64,000 bases of DNA from Phycisphaerae bacterium (GTDB lineage: Bacteria > Planctomycetota > Phycisphaerae > UBA1845 > PWPN01): positions 1 through 64,000 of the forward strand of contig JAUCQB010000092.1 of NCBI GenBank assembly GCA_030372985.1. The letters are read 5' to 3'. Below the pieces are notes generated by a model. The model worked only from the letters and a program-made list of their open reading frames with translations, had not been told where the DNA came from and made no database searches. Made by a program: the position numbers and the translations under genes. The stretch's first letter is position 1; each line of letters starts with the position of its first letter. Positions 36,334-44,308 of this stretch are shown here, piece after piece.

Positions 36334-36735
36334 CTGCCTCCCCTTTCCCTGTGAAGTCGAAACCGCTGGAACGTGCGCCGCCCGGCCGACCGCTTCCGTC
36401 TACCCAACAGTCCGCCACCATGACAGCCTGTCGCCAATTGGCCGGCTCTCTCCAGTCGTGTCACTGGTGTGTTTCGTGGTTCAACCGGGCACCTTTCAAC
36501 CACGACTGAGCCGAATTACACGAACGCGGCAAGGCATCGCTGACCAAGCCGACCAAGCCGTGCTCCGCACGCCGCCCCACTGATCGTGTCCTCCTCCGAA
36601 CAGCCGAACAGCCTAACAGTCGAACAGCCTGGCTCTCCCCTCCCCGCCCGTCAACGATCGAACGCCTCCGGGTTCCTGCTCCTGAAAACTAGTTGCGTCC
36701 CCGTTGCGACTCCCTGTAATCTACCCTGACACTGT
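36334..36735. repeat. repeat-rich spacer
   Basis: No gene is seen. It contains the fourth GCGTGC-hairpin copy (36554-36585) and a 34-nt tandem-like block of CGAACAGC words (36596-36629) that matches 38484-38517 at 30 of 34 positions. The pyrimidine-rich text CTCTCCCCTCCCCGCCCGTC (36633-36652) resembles 35552-35568. Confidence 0.65.
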
Positions 36736-37419
36736 TTATGCCCGGGGTAGAAACTTATTACTGTTGCCCTTACTAAATAGTTCTTTCTCTGTGAGATACA
36801 ACTGAATGAGCTGAATCGCTGCAAGCGAGAAGAGGCCGACTGCGGTCCAGCAGAAGACGCCCCACTTGCGATACAGCCAGCTCCGGAAGTCCTCTATCGT
36901 CTTGCTCGCCGCGGAAGCGTCTGTCCCCGCTTGAGTGCTTGGTATGGGCGAGCCGGCTGCTGCAGGGGCAGTGGCTGCTGCCGGGGGGGAAGCTGCTACA
37001 CAGAAATGGACGCAAAGAAAGAGCACCGCGCTTAGCAGCGCGAAATGTGTTATGGCCCAGCGGTGATAAAGGTAGTCGAATCGCTTGATCGCCTCTTCCG
37101 TAAAGCGCGTCTCCAGGAAGCGGCCATTACATGCGCTGAACCTACACCACCGACCTTCGTGAGGCTGCCTGTAAGTGGATGGTGCGGAGGCGTTCAACCA
37201 GTACAAGAGACGCTCTAGGGTCACCCAAAGGACAACGCGGTAGATACCGTAGATGGCCATGCCAACGGCAATGACCATCACCATGGCGTATACGGGGCTC
37301 ACTTCCTTTACCTTTTCGACAAGTTCTGGACGCTTCGCAACCACGAGCACGAACAGTAGCCCGCCGGTTAGAGCGTAGCGGAACAACTCCTCGATTTTCC
37401 TGGAAGCTAGGTCTTTCAT
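36736..37419 (-). CDS. membrane protein of unknown function
   Basis: 227 aa. AAAGGAG lies 8 nt upstream of the ATG. Four hydrophobic segments: about 14-28 (YALTGGLLFVLVV), 43-68 (VYAMVMVIAVGMAIYGIYRVVLWV), 124-142 (FALLSAVLFLCVHFCVA) and 187-208 (FCWTAVGLFSLAAIQLIQLYL). A Pro/Ala-rich loop (143-170) follows the third. No family is recognised. It is the neighbour (89 nt) of the HTH-GIY-YIG gene on the same strand, within the repeat-rich island, so it is likely accessory. Confidence 0.6.
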   Translation of the reverse strand: MKDLASRKIEELFRYALTGGLLFVLVVAKRPELVEKVKEVSPVYAMVMVIAVGMAIYGIYRVVLWVTLERLLYWLNASAPSTYRQPHEGRWCRFSACNGRFLETRFTEEAIKRFDYLYHRWAITHFALLSAVLFLCVHFCVAASPPAAATAPAAAGSPIPSTQAGTDASAASKTIEDFRSWLYRKWGVFCWTAVGLFSLAAIQLIQLYLTEKELFSKGNSNKFLPRA

Positions 37420-37508
37420 GGCGCAACTCCTTTATTGCTCAGGAATGGACAAACGGAGGTCATTCAGTCCATTTCAGGGGCGGCCGGAGTCTCCCTGGCG
37501 GTCGGCAA

Positions 37509-38141
37509 TCAGTGATGTCCACTTTGTTCTTCCTCGCGAATAGGCGAACCCGATCCGTGTTCCCGTCCTGTCCCGACCGCCGCCGAGTTCAGCGGCGAGG
37601 TCTTCGCTAACGGTGCGCGCACATCGGGCTCCGGAAGCATCCTGAAGAAGTCGTCGCCCCGCTCTGCCAACACATCTGGCTCGTCACACTCGAAGACCTC
37701 GTTGAGAATCAACCGGCAACCTGTGCGTGTGAGGGCGTCAATGGCCGTTAGCTCCCAAGACCTCTTGCACGGCCAGGCACGAAGGACGCGTGCTGTCGGG
37801 GCCGCGGTTCTGTGTTGCGACAGTCGCTGCTCAAGATTCTCCGCAAAACCAAGTTTGATGCGCTTCGGGTCAAGGTCCGGCACCAGTTGAATGACATAGA
37901 AAGCGCCAACGTCCGACACGGCGACGACTGTCGACGCGATGAAGCCCTCGTTCGTCCGCCGCGAAACGATCTCATCCGCTTCAACACTGGCTACGCAGAG
38001 TGTGAGTTGGCTGCCAGAATCTGGGGTACGCCGCTTGTGGAAGGCGTAACCAAGTTTCAGGACATACCGACGCGCGTGCGAGCGGTCCATACCCAGTCGC
38101 TTCGCGAGGTCCTTTATTGAAACGAATTCGTCGCTCGCCAT
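37509..38141 (-). CDS. HTH plus GIY-YIG (T5orf172-like) nuclease-family protein
   Basis: 210 aa. Residues 6-35 form a small DNA-binding-like helix-turn-helix (VSIKDLAKRLGMDRSHARRYVLKLGY). Residues 79-155 resemble GIY-YIG domains of the T5orf172/MUG113 kind: GAFYVIQL for the GIY strand, RIKLGFAENLEQRLSQHRTAAPTARVL for the YIG strand and catalytic Arg (R106), PCKRSWELTAIDAL, and NEVFEC with a candidate metal-binding Glu (E148). The C-terminal 40 residues look disordered. The HTH together with the nuclease fold suggests a DNA-acting protein, perhaps of mobile or defence origin. No partner methylase or integrase is visible. Confidence 0.6.
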   Translation of the reverse strand: MASDEFVSIKDLAKRLGMDRSHARRYVLKLGYAFHKRRTPDSGSQLTLCVASVEADEIVSRRTNEGFIASTVVAVSDVGAFYVIQLVPDLDPKRIKLGFAENLEQRLSQHRTAAPTARVLRAWPCKRSWELTAIDALTRTGCRLILNEVFECDEPDVLAERGDDFFRMLPEPDVRAPLAKTSPLNSAAVGTGREHGSGSPIREEEQSGHH

Positions 38142-39340
38142 GAGTTACTCTGAAACACTAAATAGTGAGAGAACAGACGCGGAAAACGGACGCGGAAGAC
38201 GGGACAGGTTCGTTTTTCATCCACACCCGCGCCTCCGTCCCAGGGCCATCGCGGGGTCCTCGTTCTCCAAGAACAGGCGGCCCCGCCGCACAGGTCAAAC
38301 TCCCCACCGGCCGAAAGCCCTCCACCAAGTACCGTTTAACAATATGCAGCGACCATAACGCGCCGCAGCGAATACTTCAAGCACAATCTGGGCGACTGTT
38401 GGACTATTAGGCTGTTAGGGGCAAGAACCAGAAGGCTGAGGGCGCCGGTATCTCGGACCGACTGGGCACCCGCCCTGTTTTCCCCGAACAGCCCAACAGC
38501 CGAATAGTCGAATAGCCCAGCATCCCCCTGTTCCGCTCCTACCTCCCCATTCGCCATTCGGATTTCGACTCGCCACGGCGAAGCCCTCGACGTAGCCGGG
38601 CATTCGTCATTGACTGGTCATTGGGATTTCGCCGTTGGGCATTCACCCTGCCTTGACTCATCCCTCCGCCTTCCCTGGCCTGTCTTCGATCCCGAGGCCT
38701 CAGACCGAGGGGAGTTCGTCGAAGGCCGCCTTCAGCCTTCCCTCCGGGGCGCCCGCCGTGTTATCCCCGCAACGGGGCCAGCGGACAGCCCGCGCGCCGA
38801 CCGGCGCCGACCCGACCGACGTCCTCGTCCGCTGCTTGCCCTGCGTAGCTGCGGCGAAGCAGGGTCCCGCGCTCTTTGAAAACCGAATTGGACTGTTCGA
38901 CTGTCAGGCTGTTGGACTGTTAGGAAGGCAAGGGCTGTCAGATCGCCGACGCGTGCATCTCCCCCCGGCTGTAACCCCCGCCCCCAGGTAGCTGAGAGCC
39001 AAAAGCTAGCAGCTGAGAGCCGATGGTTGCCCGCGCAGAACGAACCCACCGCTAAGCTGGAGAACCCTCGTCTGCTTCTCCCTCTGTCTCCCCGTCTCCG
39101 TGTCTCCGTGTCTTCCTCTTCCCCAGCCCCATCCGGCTGACTGCTGATTGCTGATAGCTGAGGGCTCCTCTGCGCCAAACGAACCCACCGCAAACCGCAG
39201 CATGAAAACTGTAAGTGCTGTCTGTAAAAGAGGTTACGTGCTATTTGCTGTAGAATATCGACCGAATTGTTCCCCTGCATATAGCCGAAACAACCGTATC
39301 AAGGCCGACCAGCCCTCTGCATGGCTCGCCAGGACAGCGA
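38142..39340. repeat. 1.2-kb repeat-rich gene desert
   Basis: No gene can be supported. Repeats seen: CGAACAGC-type words in direct orientation (38484-38517) and inverted (38394-38419, 38890-38924); CATTCGGATTTCG-type words (38548-38580, 38601-38647); AGCTGAGAGCC twice (38990-39000 and 39011-39021) with a relative, AGCTGAGGGC, at 39156-39165; and a CCGTGTCT run near 39090-39116. All families also occur elsewhere in 31.9-36.7 kb. Open frames here are translations of repeats. Confidence 0.7.
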
Positions 39341-40837
39341 TCAGCGGTTCACGTTGCCTGGGGTCGGGGCGGCGGCACGGCCGGGAGTGGCGGCCGGATT
39401 GCCCGGCGCGGGGGCCGTCTCGCGAACCGGCGGGGCGGGCATCAGCTTCTCGATCTCCTTGACCCGATCGCCGTACCTGCGTTCGATGTCCCTGCGAGTC
39501 GTGGCCTGCATCTCCAGCGGCTTATCACCGACTTTCATCACCACATGCACGATCTGGCCGTCGTCATCCACATAGATTTCATGGATCGGCGGGATAAGAC
39601 CTTCGCTCTGCTCGATGAGCGTCGCCTGCTTGCCACTCGGCATGCTCTTTCGGCCGGCGAGCCGGAACGTCTGCAACGAGAGTCCCCGCCGTGAGCTGTC
39701 ATACCATGAAAAGGCGTACAACTCACTCTTGTTCAGATCCACAATCGACGGAAGGACGAGGTCCCACGGGGCGGACGCGTAGGTCCGATCGACATCCAGC
39801 TCTTTCTGCGTGATCTGCGGCCCGATCGACTTGCCGGCATAGCCGACAAGCAGTTTGGTCTCCTGCCGAATACCGCTTTCAATGTCCTGCGAGATCTCCC
39901 TTCGCCCCCCACTTTTGGGCGGCGGCGAGATCGAAATCAGCCGGCTCTCCCACCTCTCGAAGGACAGATTGGAGGTGACAAACATGTCCTGCTGCATCAT
40001 TGAAACGCTCTCGTCCGGCCGGAAGAACCAGGCCCACTTGGCGATGGTCACGCCTTTTCGGTGCTCAACTGTCCGCGGCTCCATCCGAATCTGCATGAAT
40101 CCCGTCTCGACCCCGCCTTCAAGGCATCGCAGGAAGACCTCCCGCGGCTCGCGGCCGACCACGTCGAGCGATCCGGACCGCACCAGATCAAGCAACGCGC
40201 TGCCCCTTCGCAATGCATCGCGAATCTGCTCCTCCTGAGCCTCCGATCTCAGCACTTCAAAGCCGGCGACAATCTGGTCGAACAGCGCAACGACGGCCTC
40301 TTCGTCGGACTGCGGCGCCACGAAGACCAGCGTGAAGTACTCGGAGGGTTTCACGCGGATCATGGCCTGCAGGCGAATCATCGGCACGCCGCGGGACGTC
40401 ATTGTGGCCGTGCAGCGCAACACTTCACGGGATCCGGCAGTCGACCTGTCCGTTCTGATGATACGAACGTCGGGATAGACCTCCTGCATTTCACCGACGA
40501 CCATCTCGGCGACCGTCTCCGGATCGGCGGCCCGTTCCGGCTTGCTCTGACGGACACCCAGCGACCACCGGGCATTGACGCTCACAAACCGGACGATCTC
40601 CACTTCGTTGCCCGTTTCCAGGAATCGCTTTTCCCGGAGTGTCTCGCAGTCCGCCGGCGGCGTCAGCGCAAACCCAAAGCTTCCATCCACGTACCGCGGC
40701 CCCTGCACCCCGGCGAAGGCCGGACGCGTGACGGCCACGTCCTGCGCGGCCACGGGCGACAGCCCGCTCAGCATGACAATCGCCAGCACCCGCTTGGCTG
40801 TGTCCCCCCGATTGATTCTCGTTCGTGAACGTATCAT
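39341..40837 (-). CDS. secreted protein of unknown function
   Basis: 498 aa from the ATG at 40837, chosen because GAGG lies 8 nt upstream and a signal peptide follows (RVLAIVMLSGLSPVAA). The N-terminal domain (about 50-210: YVDGSFGFALTPPADCETL.., MIRLQAMIRVKPSEYFTLVFVAP) looks like a PsbP/DUF1795-type fold. A second beta-rich domain follows, and the C-terminus is Pro/Ala-rich (APPVRETAPAPGNP). No catalytic motif is recognised. It follows the 613-aa gene by 37 nt, so the two are an operon; both share an alpha/beta domain that handles a protein's intrinsic surface or lipid load in related families, but that is only a guess. Confidence 0.5.
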   Translation of the reverse strand: MIRSRTRINRGDTAKRVLAIVMLSGLSPVAAQDVAVTRPAFAGVQGPRYVDGSFGFALTPPADCETLREKRFLETGNEVEIVRFVSVNARWSLGVRQSKPERAADPETVAEMVVGEMQEVYPDVRIIRTDRSTAGSREVLRCTATMTSRGVPMIRLQAMIRVKPSEYFTLVFVAPQSDEEAVVALFDQIVAGFEVLRSEAQEEQIRDALRRGSALLDLVRSGSLDVVGREPREVFLRCLEGGVETGFMQIRMEPRTVEHRKGVTIAKWAWFFRPDESVSMMQQDMFVTSNLSFERWESRLISISPPPKSGGRREISQDIESGIRQETKLLVGYAGKSIGPQITQKELDVDRTYASAPWDLVLPSIVDLNKSELYAFSWYDSSRRGLSLQTFRLAGRKSMPSGKQATLIEQSEGLIPPIHEIYVDDDGQIVHVVMKVGDKPLEMQATTRRDIERRYGDRVKEIEKLMPAPPVRETAPAPGNPAATPGRAAAPTPGNVNR

Positions 40838-40874
40838 CACCGCAACCTCTATCCTTTCCCTCCGCTGGTCGCCA

Positions 40875-42716
40875 TTACCGCCCTGGCCGTCGTTCGGCTC
40901 CGGGTGACTCCTCCGTTTCAGCGGGCAGTTCCACGCGTTCCCGCCACTGTCGTCCGTCGAACGATACGGCAAGCAGCTCACCGTCGTCGTCGAAAAACAT
41001 CAGCACCGGCTCGGGATCGTAATCCACCATCAGCCGGACGGTCGACGCCGCCGATCTCAAGGACGAGCCCGGCAAGGACGTCCTGCCAATGGGCTTGACC
41101 ACGCAATAAGCCGCGCCGGCTGTAAAAGTCTCAATGATACTGACGATCAACGGCTTCGGGTCCGCACCGTTGGCGATCCTGGCGCAGACCTCCGTGAGCA
41201 GGGGACCACAGGCAAATGTCTCATCTAACTCGATATTCTCGGTTCGCGATCCTTCAGACGTGTTGACGATCCGCGTCGCCCGGCGGCCTTCGGCGTCACT
41301 CTCCTCGGTTTGTTGGATGGTGATTCTTCCGCCGTCGGTTCGCTCAAGCGCATAGTTGTATCTCACGCCGTTTTCCGCCAGACGCCATCCTTCCGACACC
41401 ACGAGCCGATCATGCCCGAGCCACTTCGGCTGGTACACCCATCTGCCGGTCAGTTCCCATGGCAGATCGTTCTGCTCCGACGACCGCCGGCAGCTTTCGG
41501 CCCAACTGCCCAGGCTGATTCCCGGAGCCTTGACCTCAAATCGCCGCCGTTTACGCTCATGACGCCCGACCAGGGATGAGATGCCCGCCTTGCGGCAATC
41601 CTGAATCATCATCCTCGCTGTTTCGGCGGCTGATCCGAGGTCGACCAGTTCATCATAGGAGTTGACCCGAGCCGTTGCCGCGATTGACTCGCACGCCTTT
41701 CGCACCTCGCCTCCAGCTTCAGCCTTAAACCGCCCCACCATCAACAGGGCCGTGTGCTCATCTGTTTTGACGGCCAGCAAGTGAACCGTCGGCTCCTGTC
41801 CCGAAACGATCGCGAGATGGACACGCGCCGCCTCGCGTCCAGCCGCGTCGAACGACTCCACCGGCTCGCGCAACCTGACCTCCTGGACGATCGACATGGC
41901 TCGATCCTCCACCAGGTCGGCCACTTTGCGCCGGCCTATCAGCGGCACCCGATACACGTCAAGGTACCAGGCCCGCCCGGCCTGATCGCTCATGAGACGC
42001 AGTCGGGGAACTTCCGGGTCCACAGGACCGATGAATCGGACGCCGCCGGGGGTTTCAAAGCTGATGCCTGCGGCCGCCATGGAATCCTGAGCATCGGCGT
42101 TCAGCGAGATGCCCGGCAACTCCATGGATTGGGCTACCTGCTCAACGAGAGTCTCGTCCGCCCGTCGAGGCGGCTCATCAGCCTGGAGCACGACGCCGAC
42201 CAACTCTCCCCCCGGCCCAACGGCAGCTCTTCCAAGGCAGAAGGGTGACTGGACCCCTCCAGAGCCTGCCCTTTTACCCATGACTGCGGTGACCCCGGGA
42301 AACGCCCCCACCGATGCCGGCGCCGGGCGGTCCGCAAAGAGCACATCCGCCCCCAACTCCCTGGAAACCGCAACCAGTTCACGGAAACCGGCCGATACGG
42401 CCAACCCGTTGTGCGAAGGTGGTCCTCGAAAGACGAAAAACCGCTTCTGACGACCGTCCGTCCCCTCTTTTTCGACACCGACGATCGCTCCCGTTGGCCA
42501 AACGGCCCTGTCCACTGGCCGCCATCCAGCCGGCAAACAGACGGATAACTGCCCTTCTGGATACTGATTTCGCGGCCCAAGTTGAACCAAAGCCGCTCGT
42601 TCACGATACAAGATAAGGATTTCAGCGGCCCCCACGGCCAGCAGAAGCAGAATGATAGCGGCCAGGAGACTTCTTCGCGGCCGTCCGGGGCGCTGTGCGG
42701 AGTAGACTTCGTACAT
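40875..42716 (-). CDS. membrane-anchored protein of unknown function
   Basis: 613 aa. One N-terminal transmembrane helix (SLLAAIILLLLAVGAAEILIL, about 16-36) anchors a large extracytoplasmic part. The first domain begins YPEGQLSVCLPAGWRPVD and ends near SMELPGISL. A second, similar domain covers GISFETPGGVRFIGPVDPEVPRL to ACESIAATARV. Both look like tandem DUF1795/PsbP-like folds, also hinted at in the next gene. The C-terminal half is beta-rich (GRWVYQPKWLGHDRLVVSEGW). No function is assigned. It is divergent from hpf across a 326-nt spacer and lies at the head of a two-gene operon. Confidence 0.5.
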   Translation of the reverse strand: MYEVYSAQRPGRPRRSLLAAIILLLLAVGAAEILILYRERAALVQLGPRNQYPEGQLSVCLPAGWRPVDRAVWPTGAIVGVEKEGTDGRQKRFFVFRGPPSHNGLAVSAGFRELVAVSRELGADVLFADRPAPASVGAFPGVTAVMGKRAGSGGVQSPFCLGRAAVGPGGELVGVVLQADEPPRRADETLVEQVAQSMELPGISLNADAQDSMAAAGISFETPGGVRFIGPVDPEVPRLRLMSDQAGRAWYLDVYRVPLIGRRKVADLVEDRAMSIVQEVRLREPVESFDAAGREAARVHLAIVSGQEPTVHLLAVKTDEHTALLMVGRFKAEAGGEVRKACESIAATARVNSYDELVDLGSAAETARMMIQDCRKAGISSLVGRHERKRRRFEVKAPGISLGSWAESCRRSSEQNDLPWELTGRWVYQPKWLGHDRLVVSEGWRLAENGVRYNYALERTDGGRITIQQTEESDAEGRRATRIVNTSEGSRTENIELDETFACGPLLTEVCARIANGADPKPLIVSIIETFTAGAAYCVVKPIGRTSLPGSSLRSAASTVRLMVDYDPEPVLMFFDDDGELLAVSFDGRQWRERVELPAETEESPGAERRPGR

Positions 42717-42785
42717 GCTCCGGCATCTTAGCGCCGGCGGTCAGCCATTGCAAACAAAGGGCTTCCGTCGGGAGTACATGCGGTA

Positions 42786-42814
42786 TTGACGCGGGCTTGG
42801 GCATGGCTTACATT
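42786..42814 (+). promoter_or_regulatory. candidate sigma-70 promoter for the hpf-pts operon
   Basis: TTGACG (42786-42791), a 17-nt spacer, then TACATT (42809-42814), five and four matches to the consensus hexamers. It would start transcription near 42821, giving a leader of about 220 nt before hpf. The rest of the 326-nt spacer shows nothing else I can name. Confidence 0.45.
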
Positions 42815-43042
42815 CCATGCAGCGATGCCTCTGCCAAGGTGTTATTCAGCCACCGCTGCGGCTCGGGCTGGGAAAGGGGTAACCCTGTACCCGGTGCCGG
42901 GGGGGCTGTTCGCTGGACGGGAAAGGTCCGCCAACCTGACGCGAAGTCACCCTTTCCATGGCATGGTCGCCTGCCTCTGTACCCTGGCAGCCAGCCCGGG
43001 CGTCGTGGAGCTCTCGCGATTTCGGACAAAGGAGGTTCACCA

Positions 43043-43345
43043 GTGCAGATCTCCGTAACGGGCCGCCATATTGAGTTTACCGAATCCATGCGGCAGTACG
43101 CGGCAGAGAAACTGAGCAAATTGGCAAGGTTCTATGATCGCATTGACAAGGTTGATGTGGTGCTCGAACAGGAGCCGACCCAGCATCGGCTGGAAGTCGT
43201 GATGCACGCCGACCACAAAACGACGTTCGTCGCCCAGGTCGAGGCCGGCGAGTACCATGAAGCGGTCGACCTGATCGTCGAGAAGCTGGAGCGGCAGCTC
43301 AAGAAACACAAGGAGATCTATCGCAATCGCAAGCACCAGTCCTGA
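43043..43345 (+). CDS. hpf: ribosome hibernation-promoting factor, HPF/YfiA family
   Basis: 100 aa from the GTG at 43043; AAAGGAGG ends 7 nt before it, which decides the start over longer upstream frames. The sequence VQISVTGRHIEFTESMRQYAAEKLSKLARFYDRID, VDVVLEQEPTQHRLEVVMHADHKTTFVAQVEAGEYHEAVDLIVEKLERQLKKHKE is the beta-alpha-beta-beta-beta-alpha short-HPF fold. It lacks the C-terminal dimerisation domain of long HPF. The family binds the decoding centre of 70S ribosomes in stationary phase or stress and blocks translation. It is the first gene of a run with ptsN, ptsH and ptsI, echoing the proteobacterial rpoN-hpf-ptsN order. Confidence 0.93.
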   Translation: MQISVTGRHIEFTESMRQYAAEKLSKLARFYDRIDKVDVVLEQEPTQHRLEVVMHADHKTTFVAQVEAGEYHEAVDLIVEKLERQLKKHKEIYRNRKHQS

Positions 43346-43415
43346 GTGAAGGCTGGGCCGGCAGGGGTCGGGTCCGCTGCCCGAAGCCCCCGCATATGCC
43401 CCAAGGTGTACTAAC

Positions 43416-43889
43416 ATGAAACTGTCGGATTTCTTTGTCCCGGAAGCGGTCATCCCAGAACTTCAAGCCACGGACCGTAACGGCGTTATTCGCGAATTGA
43501 CGGCTTCGCTGGCCTCAGCAACCGGATTAGACGAGGCCCAGGCGGCGGCGATCAGCAAGGCGGTCATCGCCCGCGAGAATCAAGGAAGCACGGGCTTTGG
43601 GAAAGGGGTGGCTGTACCCCACGTGAAACACCCGGCCGTCAAGAGGATCATGGCAACCGTCGGACGATCGAGCACCGGCGTCGACTTCGCGGCGCTCGAC
43701 CGGGCTCCGGTATATATCGTCGTGCTCTTGCTGAGCCCCCCGGACAATCCCGATCAGCATCTGGCGTCCATGGAGAACATCTTCAGACACCTCCAAAGGG
43801 ACAACTTCCGGCGTTTCCTCCGGCAGGCGTCCACAAAAGAGGAAATCAACGATAACATTCGGGAGGCCGACGAGCTTCCCGGCGGATAA
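43416..43889 (+). CDS. ptsN: PTS EIIA component, PtsN/fructose type
   Basis: 157 aa, AAGGTG 7 nt upstream. A single EIIA domain, with the phospho-accepting His in GKGVAVPHVKHP (H69) preceded by REN..STGFGKG as in EIIA-Ntr. The C-terminal half (YIVVLLLSPPDNPDQHLASMENIFRHL..FRRFLRQASTKEEI) is typical. It takes phosphate from HPr. No EIIB or EIIC is in the window, so a regulatory role (nitrogen, potassium or carbon signalling) is likelier than sugar uptake. It lies 70 nt after hpf and 4 nt before ptsH. Confidence 0.9.
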   Translation: MKLSDFFVPEAVIPELQATDRNGVIRELTASLASATGLDEAQAAAISKAVIARENQGSTGFGKGVAVPHVKHPAVKRIMATVGRSSTGVDFAALDRAPVYIVVLLLSPPDNPDQHLASMENIFRHLQRDNFRRFLRQASTKEEINDNIREADELPGG

Positions 43890-43893
43890 GCGG

Positions 43894-44241
43894 ATGACTG
43901 CCCAAGAATCCACCCGCCCCCGCGGCGAATTGCGTATGATCCGGCGGCTTTTTATGAATGAGACGGCCGTGCCCCAAGCATCCCGGCTCGTGACCATCGA
44001 GAACTCGCTCGGACTGCATATGCGCCCAACCATGCAATTCGTCGACTTGGCAAACCAGTTTCGGGCCAGAGTCCTCGTCAGAAAAGGCAATCACGCGGTC
44101 GACGGCAAGAACCCGATGGAGATGATGCTTTTGGAGGCGGTCCGGGGCACGGAACTCGAAATCCAGGCCGCGGGGGCGGACGCGGAGGACGCGGTCGAGG
44201 CACTGGCCGCACTCGTCAAGTCCGGCTTTGGCGAGCAGTAA
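43894..44241 (+). CDS. ptsH: HPr-family phosphocarrier protein
   Basis: 115 aa, starting 4 nt after the ptsN stop. The HPr domain begins around residue 30; residues before it are poorly conserved, and ATGs at 43936 or 43954 are alternatives. The active site is NSLGLHMRPTMQFV (H42, the equivalent of His15). The usual Ser46 motif KSIMGVM is KNPMEMM, with Asn73 at the Ser position, so HPr kinase/phosphorylase control is not expected. It passes phosphate from EI to EIIA. Next is ptsI, 67 nt downstream. Confidence 0.9.
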   Translation: MTAQESTRPRGELRMIRRLFMNETAVPQASRLVTIENSLGLHMRPTMQFVDLANQFRARVLVRKGNHAVDGKNPMEMMLLEAVRGTELEIQAAGADAEDAVEALAALVKSGFGEQ

Positions 44242-44308
44242 CGAAGGCGCCTTGTGCCTTGGCTTGATCGGACAACTGTGGGACCGTGTCGCTCGAGAAG
44301 AGAAGACC

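Noticed and set aside
38732-39280. 182-codon minus-strand frame in the gene desert
   Set aside because: Its sequence is a translation of the dispersed repeats (low-complexity Arg/Gly/Ser text), with no SD and no recognisable domain.
33185-39340. Possible CRISPR array or integron cassette array in the repeat island
   Set aside because: Repeat units vary in length and spacing, occur in both orientations and lack uniform spacers. No cas, integrase or attC-like pair with conserved inner sites was found.
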